Positions 49,985-59,665 of a DNA stretch of 64,000 nucleotides are shown piece by piece. Source of the DNA: Streptomyces sp. NBC_00775 (GTDB lineage: Bacteria > Actinomycetota > Actinomycetes > Streptomycetales > Streptomycetaceae); NCBI RefSeq assembly GCF_036347135.1, contig NZ_CP108938.1, positions 6,138,001 through 6,202,000 of the forward strand, given 5' to 3'. The position numbers were made by a program, and so were the translations under genes. Numbering within the stretch: position 1 is the stretch's first letter; every line of letters begins with the position of its first letter. The notes beneath the pieces were generated by a model, which saw nothing but the letters and a program-made list of their open reading frames with translations, was not told the origin of the DNA and made no database searches.

Positions 49985-50566
49985 ATGACCAAGATCGGAA
50001 TCATCCTCGGCAGCACCCGCCCGGGCCGCCGAGGCCAGATGGTGGCCGAGTGGGTGGCCAAGGTGGGTGCCGAGCAGGTCCCGGACGCGGTCTTCGAGGT
50101 CCTCGACCTCGCGGACTTCGCCCTTCCGATCCTCGACGAGCCGCAGCCGCCGGCGTTCGGCAAGTACAGCAAGGAGCACACCCAGAAGTGGGCTGAGGCC
50201 ATCAGCTCCTACGACGGCTTCGTGTTCGTGACCCCCGAGTACAACCGCTCGATCCCGGGCGTCCTGAAGAACGCGCTCGACTTCGTCTACTCCGAGTGGA
50301 ACAACAAGGCCGCCGGCTTCGTCGGTTACGGCCTCCAGGGCGGCGCCCGTGCCATCGAGCACCTGCGGCTGATCCTGTCGGAGCTGAAGGTGGCCACCGT
50401 CCGCTCCCAGGTCGGCCTGTCCCTCTTCGGTGACTTCACCATCAGCAACCCGACGGAGCCCGGCGAGTTCACCCCCGGCGCCCACCAGGTGCAGACCCTC
50501 ACCACCATGCTGGAAGAGACCGTTTCCTGGGCGCAGGCGCTGAAGCCGCTGCGCGAGGGCGCGTGA
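49985..50566 (+). CDS. NADPH-dependent FMN reductase
   Basis: A 193-residue flavodoxin-fold reductase: IGIILGSTRPGRRGQMVAEW (phosphate loop for FMN), VFVTPEYNRSIPGVLKNALDF (the conserved TPEYN loop) and GYGLQGGARAIEHLR. It likely supplies reduced flavin to an oxygenase or to the halogenase two genes downstream. First gene of the biosynthetic operon; GGAAGAAGAGG lies upstream. The MFS gene start overlaps its stop (GTGA). Confidence 0.88.
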   Translation: MTKIGIILGSTRPGRRGQMVAEWVAKVGAEQVPDAVFEVLDLADFALPILDEPQPPAFGKYSKEHTQKWAEAISSYDGFVFVTPEYNRSIPGVLKNALDFVYSEWNNKAAGFVGYGLQGGARAIEHLRLILSELKVATVRSQVGLSLFGDFTISNPTEPGEFTPGAHQVQTLTTMLEETVSWAQALKPLREGA

Positions 50567-52005
50567 CCCGGGTAGAGGCCGAGCCCGCAGCACCTCAGGA
50601 GATCACCCCGGCGATTTGGCGACTCGCCGGGGTGATCGCTCTTGGCGCGTTCGCGGGCGGCCTGGACACCTCACTCATCAACATCGCGCTGGAGACGATC
50701 CAGCGCGAGTTCCATGCCGGCATCGGCACAGCCCAGTGGGTCGCCAGTGGCTACCTGCTGGCGCTGGCCGTCTCGCTGCCGATCTGCGCCTGGCTCGGCC
50801 GCCGGGTCGGCGCGGGCCGGCTGTATCTGTGGGCGCTGGCCGCGTTCACGGTGATCTCCGCGCTGTGCGGACTGGCCCCGAACATCGAGTCGCTGATCGT
50901 CCTGCGCGTGTTCCAGGGACTGACCGCCGGCCTGCTCGTCCCGACCGGCCAGACGATCCTCGGCCAGGCCGTGGGACCGGGCCGGCTCGGCCGTGTGATG
51001 GCCCGGCTCGGCATCGCCGTCACGCTCGCGCCGGCGCTCGGGCCCACGCTCGGCGGCCTGATGCTGCACTCGCTGTCCTGGCGCTGGCTGTTCCTGATCA
51101 ACGTGCCGCTCGGCGTGATCGCCATCCTGCTGGGGCGGCGCTATCTGCCGCTCGACAAGGGGGCGTCGACCACAAAGGCGGACTGGACCGGCTACGGCTA
51201 CATCGGCCTCGGGCTGCCGCTGGTCGTGTACGGGCTCACCAGCTGGGGCGAGTTGGGCTCCCCGGACGGGTCCAGGGTGCTGCTGCCGCTCGCGATCGGC
51301 GTCGCGGGCCTGATCGCCTTCGTCCGGCACGCCACCCGCCGTGAGCAGCCGCTGCTGGACCTGCGGCTGTTCCGCGACCCCGGCTATGTGGCGGCCTGTG
51401 CGGGCTTCATGTTCAACGGGGCGCTGGGCTTCGGCAGCGCGCTGCTGTTCCCGCTCTACTTCCAGCTGCTGCACTCCGACGGCGTGGTCGCCACCGGACT
51501 GCAGATGCTTCCGCTGGGCCTCGGCACAGCGATCATGCTCCCGCTCAGCGGGCGGCTGACCGACAAGTACACCGGAGGTCCCGTCGCCGTGCTCGGCGCC
51601 GGCCTCACCACCCTGGTCACCGGCGCGTTCGCGCTGACCGACAACCCCGGCACGGTGTTCGTCCAGATCCTGCTGTTCGGCCTCGGCATGGGAACCGGCC
51701 TCGCCACCACCCCGATGATGGTCGCCGCGTTCGGCATCGTCCCCCGGGACCGGCTGCCCGACGCCACCGCGCAGATCAACATCCTGGTCCGGATCGGCGG
51801 CGCCCTGGGCGCGGCCCTGTTCTCGGTCATCGTCGCCCGCGGCCTGTCCCAAGGCGTCGAACACGCCTTCCACACCGCCCTGTGGTGGCAGTTCGGCACG
51901 GCCGTCGCCGCCCTGCTCGGCACCCTCGGGCTGTGGGCGGCGCTGAGCTCCGGCAGCCGGCCGACTCCGGCGCCGGCACATCCCCACTCCTCAGGAAAGG
52001 CCTGA
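50563..52005 (+). CDS. MFS exporter, DHA2 type
   Basis: A 480-residue transporter with 14 predicted helices. It contains GGLDTSLINIALETIQREFH in TM1 and motif-A-like GRRVGAGRLYLW, and motif C-like LAPALGPTLGG. The closest functional class is drug efflux by proton antiport (LanJ/JadL-type pumps occur in angucycline clusters). Translationally coupled to the FMN reductase. It likely exports the polyketide and gives self-resistance. Confidence 0.87.
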   Translation: MTRVEAEPAAPQEITPAIWRLAGVIALGAFAGGLDTSLINIALETIQREFHAGIGTAQWVASGYLLALAVSLPICAWLGRRVGAGRLYLWALAAFTVISALCGLAPNIESLIVLRVFQGLTAGLLVPTGQTILGQAVGPGRLGRVMARLGIAVTLAPALGPTLGGLMLHSLSWRWLFLINVPLGVIAILLGRRYLPLDKGASTTKADWTGYGYIGLGLPLVVYGLTSWGELGSPDGSRVLLPLAIGVAGLIAFVRHATRREQPLLDLRLFRDPGYVAACAGFMFNGALGFGSALLFPLYFQLLHSDGVVATGLQMLPLGLGTAIMLPLSGRLTDKYTGGPVAVLGAGLTTLVTGAFALTDNPGTVFVQILLFGLGMGTGLATTPMMVAAFGIVPRDRLPDATAQINILVRIGGALGAALFSVIVARGLSQGVEHAFHTALWWQFGTAVAALLGTLGLWAALSSGSRPTPAPAHPHSSGKA

Positions 52006-52007
52006 AC

Positions 52008-53603
52008 ATGGGTGAGACCGTTTACGACGTAGCCATCCTCGGCTCGGGCATGGCCGGCGGCATGCTCGGGGCCGTGCTCGCCCGCAACGGCGTCAGCGTG
52101 CTGCTGATCGACGCGGGCGTCCATCCCCGGTTCGCCGTCGGCGAGTCGACGATTCCGTACACCTCCGTGCTCACGAAGATCATCGCGGAGCGCTACTCGG
52201 TGCCCGAGCTGGAGCCGCTCGCCAGCCACCAGGGGATCATCGAGAAGGTCTCCCCGATGTGCGGCAAGAAGGCGAACTTCGGCTTCGTCTACCACCGCGA
52301 GGGGCAGCCGCACGACCCCGAGCAGATCAACCAGATGGTGATCCCCGCCTGGCAGCGGACCGAGAGCCATCTGTTCCGCCAGGACGTCGACGCCTATCTG
52401 TTCCACCTCGCGGTCTCCTACGGAGTCGAGCCGCTCAGCGGCACCCGCATCCAGGACATCGACGTCGACCCGGCCGAGGGCGTCACGCTGCGCTCGGACA
52501 AGGGCGAGGAGTTCCGCGCCCGCTACCTCGTGGACGGCAGCGGCTTCCGCTCGCCGGTCGCCGACAAGTTCGGCCTGCGTGACGTGCCCACCCGGGCCCG
52601 CCACCACTCCCGCTCCATGTTCACCCACATGGTCGGGGTGACACCCTTCGACGACGCCAAGGCCGCCCAGCCGCACCAGCACCGCAGCCCGTGGCACGAG
52701 GGCACACTGCACCACGTCTTCGACGGCGGCTGGCTGTGGGTCATCCCGTTCGACAACGAGGAGGACTCGCTCAACCCGCTGTGCAGCGTCGGCCTGACGC
52801 TGGACGAACGGGTCTTCCCCAAGACCGACCTCACCGCCCAGGAGGAGTTCGACGACTTCCTGCGCCGCTACCCGGAGATCGCCGAGCAGTTCCAGAAGGC
52901 CAAGGCGGTACGGCCCTGGGTCAGCACCGGACGGCTCCAGTACTCCGCCCACGACACGGTGGGCGAGCGCTTCACCCTGACCTCCCACGCGGCCGGGTTC
53001 ATCGACGCGCTGTACTCCCGCGGTCTGACCAACACGCTGGAGGTCGTCAACGCCCTGGCCTGGCGGCTGATCGAGGCGTCCAAGGACGGCGACTGGTCGA
53101 CCGAGCGCTTCGCCTTCGTCGACGTACTCCAGCAGGGCCTGTTCGACGTCCACGACGACGTCGTCTACAGCTCCTTCGTCGGCTTCAGGCACTACGACCT
53201 GTGGAACGCGGTGCTCCGCGTCTGGGAGGCGACCACCGTCATGCCGACGGTGACGCTGGAGCAGGCCTACCGGCGGTTCCTGGACAGCCACGACGACCAG
53301 GTGTTCCGCGACCTGGAGAAGCGGCAGCACCCGGGCCTGCCCGACCCCGTCGGCCAGGACATCCACGAACTGCTGACGTTCACCCGGGAGACCTGCCAGG
53401 CCGTCGAGGCGGGCACGCTCGACCCGGCCGAGGCCGCCGAGCGGGTCTTCGCCCGGATCTCCACCTCGCCCTGTCTGCCCGAGCCCTTCGACCGGGGCAA
53501 CCGGGACGACAAGTGCTTCGAGGCGACTCCGGAACTCGTCGAACTCGCCCAGAAGTGGGGCCGTACCACCGCACCCGAACACATCGCCCAGATCTTCAAC
53601 TGA
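52008..53603 (+). CDS. Flavin-dependent halogenase (CtcP/ForV-like)
   Basis: A 531-residue FAD enzyme. The dinucleotide motif LGSGMAGGML (11-20), GESTIP (45-50) and GWLWVIP (241-247; halogenase W-x-W-x-I-P) are all present. The overall pattern, including HHSRSMFTHMVGV and SHAAGFIDALYSRGLTNT, follows phenolic halogenases of aromatic polyketide clusters such as chlortetracycline CtcP rather than tryptophan halogenases. It should chlorinate (or brominate) an activated aromatic carbon using FADH2, with the reductase at 49985 a likely partner. AGGAAAGG precedes the ATG. Confidence 0.88.
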   Translation: MGETVYDVAILGSGMAGGMLGAVLARNGVSVLLIDAGVHPRFAVGESTIPYTSVLTKIIAERYSVPELEPLASHQGIIEKVSPMCGKKANFGFVYHREGQPHDPEQINQMVIPAWQRTESHLFRQDVDAYLFHLAVSYGVEPLSGTRIQDIDVDPAEGVTLRSDKGEEFRARYLVDGSGFRSPVADKFGLRDVPTRARHHSRSMFTHMVGVTPFDDAKAAQPHQHRSPWHEGTLHHVFDGGWLWVIPFDNEEDSLNPLCSVGLTLDERVFPKTDLTAQEEFDDFLRRYPEIAEQFQKAKAVRPWVSTGRLQYSAHDTVGERFTLTSHAAGFIDALYSRGLTNTLEVVNALAWRLIEASKDGDWSTERFAFVDVLQQGLFDVHDDVVYSSFVGFRHYDLWNAVLRVWEATTVMPTVTLEQAYRRFLDSHDDQVFRDLEKRQHPGLPDPVGQDIHELLTFTRETCQAVEAGTLDPAEAAERVFARISTSPCLPEPFDRGNRDDKCFEATPELVELAQKWGRTTAPEHIAQIFN

Positions 53604-53632
53604 GGGCGCAGGAGGACGACTTAAGGAGTCTC

Positions 53633-54925
53633 ATGCCACCCATAGATCTGCTGTTCCTCGACATCGTCATCATCTTGGCCGCCGCCCGTCTCCTCGGGGC
53701 GGCGGCCGTCTTCGTGAAGCAGCCCAGGGTGATCGGAGAGATCGCGGCGGGGATCGTCCTCGGCCCGACGCTGCTCGGCCACCTGGCCGGCGACGCGGTC
53801 TTCCCCACGTCGGTCATCCCGCCGCTGAAGACCCTGGCCGCCGTCGGCCTGGTCCTGTTCATGTTCGTGGTCGGGATGGAGCTGGACCACCGCCTCATCC
53901 AGGGCAAGGGCCGCGTCGTCACCGGGGTCGCGGCGGGCGCCACGCTGCTGCCGCTCGCGCTGGGCTGCTCCTTCGCCCTCTGGCTCGCTCCCCGGTACGC
54001 CGAGGGCGGCACGCTGCCCTTCGTGCTCTTCTTCGGGGTGTCGGTGTCGGCCACCGCGTTCCCCGTGCTCGCCCGCATCCTCACCGACCGCGGTATGCAG
54101 CACACGCTGATCGGCGGGATCGCCCTCGCCGCGGCCGCCGTGATCGATGTCGTCGCCTACGCCCTGCTGGCCATCGCGGTGGCCCTCGCCTCCGCCTCCG
54201 GCCACGAGTCCTGGCGGCTGCTGCTCGCCCCGGTGTACGTGCTGGTGATGTTCCGTCTGGTACGGCCGCTGCTGCGGCGCCTTGCCGACACCGCCGAGCC
54301 GCTGCCGTACCTGCTGATCGGTCTGTTCGCCTCGGCCTGGGCCGCCGAGTGGATGCAGATCCACTACATCTTCGGGGCGTTCGTGTTCGGCGCGGTGATG
54401 CCCCGCTCCGAGGGGTTCCTGGAGCGCCTCAGGGAACGGCTGGACCCGGCCATCCACCTGATGCTGCCGGTGTTCTTCGCGGTCACCGGGCTCACCGTCG
54501 ACCTGACCGGGCTGCGCCTGAGCGAACTGGGCATTCTCGGCGTGATCCTGGCGATCTCCATCTTCGGCAAGGTCGGCGGCGGATACACGGCGGCGCGTCT
54601 GTCCGGCATCCCGCCCCGGGGCTCGGCGGTCGTGGCGTCCCTGGTCAACGCCCGCGGGCTGACCGAGATCGTCATCCTCTCGGTGGGCCTGGAGCAGGGT
54701 CTGCTCAATGTCGAGCTCTACGCGATGCTCCTGGTCATGGCCCTGATCACCACGGCGATGACCGGGCCGCTGCTCAGCTGGAGTTACCCGGCCGACCGAC
54801 TGCGCGAGGACCTCGACGCGGCGGGCCGGGCCGGTGTGCGCACTCCCCGGTCCCCGAGCAAGGCCACGGTGCCGGACTCGGGACCTTCCGACGAACCTCT
54901 TGGAGACAACACCGATGGACGCTGA
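53633..54925 (+). CDS. Kef-type cation:proton antiporter
   Basis: A 430-residue CPA2-family antiporter with about 12-13 helices: FVKQPRVIGEIAAGIVLGPTLLG in TM2 (the conserved P.V.GEI..G..LGP motif) and FVVGMELDHRLI, AVIDVVAYALLAIA, SLVNARGLTEIVIL. No C-terminal TrkA domain. Similar antiporter genes sit in several aromatic polyketide clusters, where they are proposed to aid export or pH/cation balance. AAGGAG precedes the ATG. Its end overlaps the next start by 11 nt. Confidence 0.85.
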   Translation: MPPIDLLFLDIVIILAAARLLGAAAVFVKQPRVIGEIAAGIVLGPTLLGHLAGDAVFPTSVIPPLKTLAAVGLVLFMFVVGMELDHRLIQGKGRVVTGVAAGATLLPLALGCSFALWLAPRYAEGGTLPFVLFFGVSVSATAFPVLARILTDRGMQHTLIGGIALAAAAVIDVVAYALLAIAVALASASGHESWRLLLAPVYVLVMFRLVRPLLRRLADTAEPLPYLLIGLFASAWAAEWMQIHYIFGAFVFGAVMPRSEGFLERLRERLDPAIHLMLPVFFAVTGLTVDLTGLRLSELGILGVILAISIFGKVGGGYTAARLSGIPPRGSAVVASLVNARGLTEIVILSVGLEQGLLNVELYAMLLVMALITTAMTGPLLSWSYPADRLREDLDAAGRAGVRTPRSPSKATVPDSGPSDEPLGDNTDGR

Positions 54926-56384
54926 TGTCATCGTCGTGGGAGCCGGCCCGGCCGGCCTGATGCTCGCCGGTGAGCTGCGGCTCGCCGGGGTCGACACCAT
55001 CGTCGTCGAACGCCTCCCGGAACGCACCGGCGAGTCACGCGGGCTGGGCTTCACCGCCCGCACGATGGAGGTCTTCGACCAGCGGGGGCTGCTGTCGCGG
55101 TTCGGCGACATCACCACCAGCAACGTGGGCCACTTCGGCGGGCTGCCGGTCGACTTCGCCGTCCTTGAGGGCGCGCACCAGGCGGCCAAGAGCGTGCCCC
55201 AGTCGCAGACCGAGGCCGTACTCGAAGCCTGGGTGAAGGAGCTCGGCGCGGATCTGCGCCGTGGCCACGAGGTCGTCGAGCTCACCAACGGCCCGGACGC
55301 CGTGGAGGTCGAGGTCAAGGGCCCCGACGGCAGGCAGACGCTGCGCGCCCGCTACCTCGTCGGCTGCGACGGCGGCCGCAGCCTGGTCCGCAAGACGGCG
55401 GGCTTCGACTTCCCCGGCACCGCGGCGACCCTGGAGATGTTCCTCGCCGACGTCAAGGGTCTCGAAATCGAACCGTCCATGATCGGGACGACGTACCCCG
55501 GCGGCATGGTCATGGTCGGCCCGCTGCCGGGTGGCGTCACCCGGCTGATCCTGTGCGAGCGGGGCATCCCGCCGAAGCGCCGTACCAGCCCGCCCGGTTA
55601 CGACGAGGTGGCCGAGGGCTGGAAGCGGGTCACCGGTCAGGACATCTCGCACGGCGAGGCGGTCTGGGTGAGCTCCTTCGGGGACGCCACCCGGCAGGCC
55701 ACCGAGTACCGCCGCGGCCGGGTGTTCCTCGCCGGGGACGCCGCGCACATCCATCTGCCCGCCGGCGGCCAGGGGATGAACACCAGCATCCAGGACGCGG
55801 TCAACCTCGGCTGGAAGCTCGCCGCGGTGATCCGCGGCAAGGCCCCCGAGGCCCTGCTGGACACCTACCACGACGAGCGCCACCCGGTCGGCAAGCGGCT
55901 GCTGATGAACACCCAGGCCCAGGGCCTGCTGTTCCTCAGCGGCTCCGAGGTGCAGCCGCTGCGCGACGTACTGAACGAGCTGATCAAGTACGACGACGTC
56001 AGCAAGCACCTCGCCGCGATGGTCAGCGGTCTGGAGATCGGCTACGACGTCGGCGGCGGCCGGCATCCGCTGCTCGGCCGCCGGATGCCGCACCTGGAGC
56101 TGGTCGGCGACGGCTTCAAGACCAGCAGCACCGAGCTGCTGCACGGCGGCCGCGGCGTCCTGCTCGACCTGGCGGACAACGCGGCGCTCAGGCGCCGGTC
56201 GGCCGGCTGGGCCGACCGGGTCGACACGGTGACCGCCGAGCCGCACGCCGTCGCCGACACCAGCGCGCTGGCCGGCACGTCGGCCGTCCTGATCCGCCCC
56301 GACGGCTACATCGCCTGGGCGGCACCCGGCAGCCACGGCGACCTGCCGATGGCGCTGGACCGCTGGTTCGGCCCCGCACGCTGA
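54915..56384 (+). CDS. FAD-dependent aromatic hydroxylase (PgaE/JadH-like)
   Basis: A 489-residue class A flavoprotein monooxygenase. FAD motif VVGAGPAGLMLAGELRLAG, GCDGGRSLVRK (DG fingerprint) and FLAGDAAHIHLPAGGQGMNT (GD fingerprint) are in order. It resembles the angucycline enzymes PgaE, CabE and JadH, which hydroxylate the angucyclinone ring system (C-12/C-12b) with NADPH. Its partner in that chemistry, a LanV-type ketoreductase, is two genes downstream. Overlaps the antiporter gene by 11 nt. Confidence 0.88.
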   Translation: MDADVIVVGAGPAGLMLAGELRLAGVDTIVVERLPERTGESRGLGFTARTMEVFDQRGLLSRFGDITTSNVGHFGGLPVDFAVLEGAHQAAKSVPQSQTEAVLEAWVKELGADLRRGHEVVELTNGPDAVEVEVKGPDGRQTLRARYLVGCDGGRSLVRKTAGFDFPGTAATLEMFLADVKGLEIEPSMIGTTYPGGMVMVGPLPGGVTRLILCERGIPPKRRTSPPGYDEVAEGWKRVTGQDISHGEAVWVSSFGDATRQATEYRRGRVFLAGDAAHIHLPAGGQGMNTSIQDAVNLGWKLAAVIRGKAPEALLDTYHDERHPVGKRLLMNTQAQGLLFLSGSEVQPLRDVLNELIKYDDVSKHLAAMVSGLEIGYDVGGGRHPLLGRRMPHLELVGDGFKTSSTELLHGGRGVLLDLADNAALRRRSAGWADRVDTVTAEPHAVADTSALAGTSAVLIRPDGYIAWAAPGSHGDLPMALDRWFGPAR

Positions 56385-56506
56385 GCCGCCGCGCTCCGCA
56401 CCCCGCCCGCACGGCGCCGGCCGTGCCACCGGACGGCCGGCGCACGGCAACGCCCGTACGCCGGCCGTCCGGTGGCCGATCGCCGGAACCCAAGGAGTTC
56501 TCCCGT

Positions 56507-57451
56507 ATGCCGCAGCCCGACCTGCGCGAGGTCGAGCACGAGATCACCGTCTCGGCTCCCGCCGCCACCGTGTACCGCCTCATCGCCGACGTGGACAACT
56601 GGCCGCGGATCTACCCACGGACCGTCTACGCCGAGCAGGTCCCGGAGGCCGGCGGGCAGGAACTCGTCCGCATCTGGGCCACCACCGAGACGTCGTTCGA
56701 ACACTGGACGGCGCTGCGCACCCTCGACCCGGAGCACCTGCGGATCACCTTCCGGCCCACCGGGTTCGGCCCGCCCCTCGCGTCGATGGACGGCGGCTGG
56801 GTCATCGAGCCGCTGTCCCCGGCCGAGTCGAGGGTCCGGCTGCTGCACGCGTTCAGTGTCGTCGACAACGACCCCGGGGAACTGAAACGGATCGACAGCG
56901 CCGTCGACCGCAACTCCCGTACCGAACTCGCCGATCTGAAAAAGAGCGTCGAAGAGGCTTACCTGGCTGAGGAGTTCACCTTCTCGTTCGAGGACACCGC
57001 GCGGATCGCGGGTTCGGCCGAGGACGTCTACGACTTCGTCAACGAGGCCCAGCTGTGGGCCGAGCGCCTGCCGCATGTCACGGAGGTGCGGCTCGACGAG
57101 GACAAGCCCGGCTTGCAGACGCTGGAGACGGTGACCCGGGCCCCGGACGGTTCGACCCAGCTCACCCGGTCCCACCGGGTCTGCCTCCCGCACCGCGCGA
57201 TCGCCTACCGGCAGGTCACCCTGCCCGCGCTGCTGAGCCTGCACACCGGCTCCTGGACGTTCGAGGAGACCGCCACGGGTGTGGCCGCGTCCGCCCGGCA
57301 CACCGTCGTGCTGAACACCGCGAACATCACCGCGATCCTCGGCCCGGACGCGACCGTCACCGATGCCCGCGCGTACGTCCGCGACGCGCTCGGCGGCGCC
57401 GGCCGGGCCGTGCTCGCCCACGCCAAGCGGTACGCCGAACGCGGGCGATGA
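56507..57451 (+). CDS. Didomain polyketide aromatase/cyclase
   Basis: A 314-residue protein of two SRPBCC domains (about 5-150 and 158-310): EHEITVSAPAATVYRLIADVDNWP, then FSFEDTARIAGSAEDVYDFVNEAQ. This is the ActVII/LanL/JadE didomain class, which closes and aromatises the first ring (C7-C12) after C9 ketoreduction. AAGGAG precedes the ATG. The 122-bp gap before it is the largest in the operon. The type implies a reducing system, so a C9 ketoreductase is expected beyond the window. Confidence 0.9.
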   Translation: MPQPDLREVEHEITVSAPAATVYRLIADVDNWPRIYPRTVYAEQVPEAGGQELVRIWATTETSFEHWTALRTLDPEHLRITFRPTGFGPPLASMDGGWVIEPLSPAESRVRLLHAFSVVDNDPGELKRIDSAVDRNSRTELADLKKSVEEAYLAEEFTFSFEDTARIAGSAEDVYDFVNEAQLWAERLPHVTEVRLDEDKPGLQTLETVTRAPDGSTQLTRSHRVCLPHRAIAYRQVTLPALLSLHTGSWTFEETATGVAASARHTVVLNTANITAILGPDATVTDARAYVRDALGGAGRAVLAHAKRYAERGR

Positions 57452-57504
57452 GCCCGGCCGGCGGATCGGCACCCCCACCCCACCCACGATCTGGAAGAAG
57501 GACA

Positions 57505-58265
57505 TGAGCGGACTCACGGGCAAGACAGCGCTGGTCACGGGCTCCAGCCGCGGCATGGGCCGGGCGGCCGCCCGGCGGCTCGCGGCCGACGGCGCACTGG
57601 TCGCCGTCCACTACAGCAGCAACAAGGAGGCGGCGCAGGACGTCGTCGCGGCGATCGAGAAGGACGGCGGCCGCGCCTTCGCGGTGCGGGCCGAACTCGG
57701 CGGGCCCGGCGACGTCCACGAGCTGTTCCTTGAGCTCGAAGAGGGCCTGCGCGAGCGCACCGGCTCGCCCGGGCTGAACATCCTCGTCAACAACGCCGGG
57801 ATCATGGGCGGGGTCAAGCCCGAGGACACCACCCCCGAGAAGTTCGACGAACTGTTCGCGGTGAACGCCAAGGCGCCGTTCTTCCTCATCCAGCGCGCGC
57901 TGAAGAACATGCCGGACGGCGGCCGCATCATCAACATCACCTCCGGGCTCACGCACTTCGCGAACCCGGACGAGATCGCGTACGCCATGAGCAAGGGCGC
58001 CGTCGAGCAGCTCGCACTGCACTTCGCCAAGCACCTCGGCCCGCGCGGGATCACCGTCAACAGCGTCGCGCCGGGCATCACCCGCAACGACAACCCGGTG
58101 TTCGGCATCCCCGAAGTTGTCGAGCAGATGGCGCAGTTGTCCGCGTTCAACCGGGTCGGCGAGCCCGAGGACATCGCCGACGTGGTCGCCTTCCTCGCCT
58201 CCGACGACGCCCGCTGGATCACCGGCTCCTTCGTGGACGCCACCGGCGGCACCCTCCTTGGCTGA
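57505..58265 (+). CDS. Short-chain ketoreductase (LanV-like)
   Basis: A 253-residue classical SDR. NADP motif TGSSRGMGRAAA (12-23), NNAG (96-99), catalytic Ser147, Tyr160 and Lys164 (SGLTHF...YAMSK). Sequence character (VRAELGGPGDVHELFL, HFAKHLGPRGITVNSVAPGITRN) matches the angucycline 6-ketoreductases LanV/GilT/CabV rather than ActIII-type C9 reductases. It would act with the PgaE-type oxygenase to set the C-6 alcohol. GAAGGAC precedes the ATG. Confidence 0.85.
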
Positions 58266-58272
58266 GGCCGGG

Positions 58273-59658
58273 ATGACGACGTCTGCGACGGACGCCCGCC
58301 GGCAGGGTCTGCTGATCGTGCTGGCCGGCAACATGCTCATCGACGCGCTGGAGGTGTCGACGCTGGTCGTGGCCATGCCCTCGATCGCGGCGGACCTGCA
58401 CCTGTCGCCCACGGCCGTGCAGTGGACGATGAGCGCCTTCGCCCTGGGCTTCGGCGGTCTGATGCTGTTCGGCACCCGGCTGGTGGAGCTGCTCGGCCGG
58501 CGCCGGGTCTATCTGGCGGGGCTGCTCCTGTTCGCGGCCGCTTCCGTGGTCGCGGCCTTCGCCGGTGACCCCGCGCTGCTGGCGGCGACCCGCTTCGTCA
58601 AGGGCTTCTGCGTGGCCCTCACCGCGCCCACCGGGCTGGCCATCATCAGCACCGCCTTCGAGGAGGGCCCGGCCCGCCAGAAGGCCGTGTCCGTCTACTC
58701 CTTCTTCGGGGCCTGCGGGTTCACCGCGGGCCTCGTGCTGTCCGGCGTCCTCACCGCGATGAGCTGGCGCTGGACGCTGGCGTTCCCGGCCCCGGTCGTC
58801 CTGGTGCTGTTCGCCTTCTGTCTGCGGCTCATCCCGGCCGGTCCCGCCGCCGCGGGCCCGCGGCGCTTCGACGCGGCGGGGGCGACGGCACTCGCGGGCG
58901 CGCTGGTCGCGCTCGTCTGCGCCATCGTCTCGGCGGGCTCGGCGATCCGGACGGGCATCGCGCTGGCCGTCCTGGCGGTGCTGGTGGCCGCGTTCGTGGC
59001 CATCGAGCGGCGCGCGCCGCGGCCGCTCGTCAAGGCGGCCGCGGTCACCAGCGGTCCGCTCATCAGGTCCGCGCTCGGCGGCGCGGCGTTCAACGGCTCC
59101 TATCTGGGGCTGCTGTTCGTCGCCACGTTCCAGTTGCAGGCCCGGCAGGGCTGGTCGCCCCTGGTGACCGCGCTCGCCCTGCTGCCCGCGAGCCTGCCGC
59201 TGGCGCTGACGTCGCTCTTCTCGGGGCGGATGGTGCGCCGGTTCGGCGGGCCACCGCTGATCGCGGCCGGCGCGTTCCTCGCACTGCTCGGCTACCTGGT
59301 CTATCCACGCGAGCACCCGCCACAGTCGTACGCCGTCGATGTGCTGCCCACGCTGCTGCTGGTGGGGGCGGGTTTCGTGCTCGCCTTCGCCCCCCTGAAC
59401 ATGCAGGCCGCGTCCGGGGTGCCGGCCGAGCTGCGGCCGATGGCCGGCGGTGTGTTCCAGGCGGCGGTCCAGACGGGCGCCGCCGTGGCCGTCTCCTCGG
59501 CCGCGGTCCTCTCGGAGCGGTCCGGAGGCGGCGCGGCACTGCGTTTCGTCGCCGTGCTGTCGGCCTTCGGGCTGCTCGTCGCGCTCACCGGACTGCTCCC
59601 GCGCCGCCTGCCGCGGACCGGCGCACCCCGCTCTTCCGCATCCGAACTCCGGAGGTAA
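58273..59658 (+). CDS. Second MFS exporter of the cluster
   Basis: A 461-residue transporter with 14 predicted helices: IDALEVSTLVVAMPSIAADL in TM1, GTRLVELLGRRRVYLAGL (motif A) and GFTAGLVLSGVLTAMSWRW (motif C region). DHA2-like efflux class. It begins 8 bp after the ketoreductase stop. Two different exporters in one cluster may handle different congeners, for example the glycosylated and chlorinated forms; this is inferred. Confidence 0.85.
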   Translation: MTTSATDARRQGLLIVLAGNMLIDALEVSTLVVAMPSIAADLHLSPTAVQWTMSAFALGFGGLMLFGTRLVELLGRRRVYLAGLLLFAAASVVAAFAGDPALLAATRFVKGFCVALTAPTGLAIISTAFEEGPARQKAVSVYSFFGACGFTAGLVLSGVLTAMSWRWTLAFPAPVVLVLFAFCLRLIPAGPAAAGPRRFDAAGATALAGALVALVCAIVSAGSAIRTGIALAVLAVLVAAFVAIERRAPRPLVKAAAVTSGPLIRSALGGAAFNGSYLGLLFVATFQLQARQGWSPLVTALALLPASLPLALTSLFSGRMVRRFGGPPLIAAGAFLALLGYLVYPREHPPQSYAVDVLPTLLLVGAGFVLAFAPLNMQAASGVPAELRPMAGGVFQAAVQTGAAVAVSSAAVLSERSGGGAALRFVAVLSAFGLLVALTGLLPRRLPRTGAPRSSASELRR

Positions 59659-59665
59659 TGGCCCG

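Noticed and set aside
51456..53582. 708-residue antisense frame over MFS and halogenase genes
   Set aside because: GC-driven open frame with composition typical of shadows; both plus-strand genes have full family motifs.
52008..53603. Tryptophan halogenase
   Set aside because: Motifs fit phenolic polyketide halogenases (CtcP-like), and the context is a type II polyketide operon.
57505..58265. ActIII-type C9 ketoreductase
   Set aside because: Sequence character is that of LanV-like 6-ketoreductases; the expected C9 reductase is not in the window.
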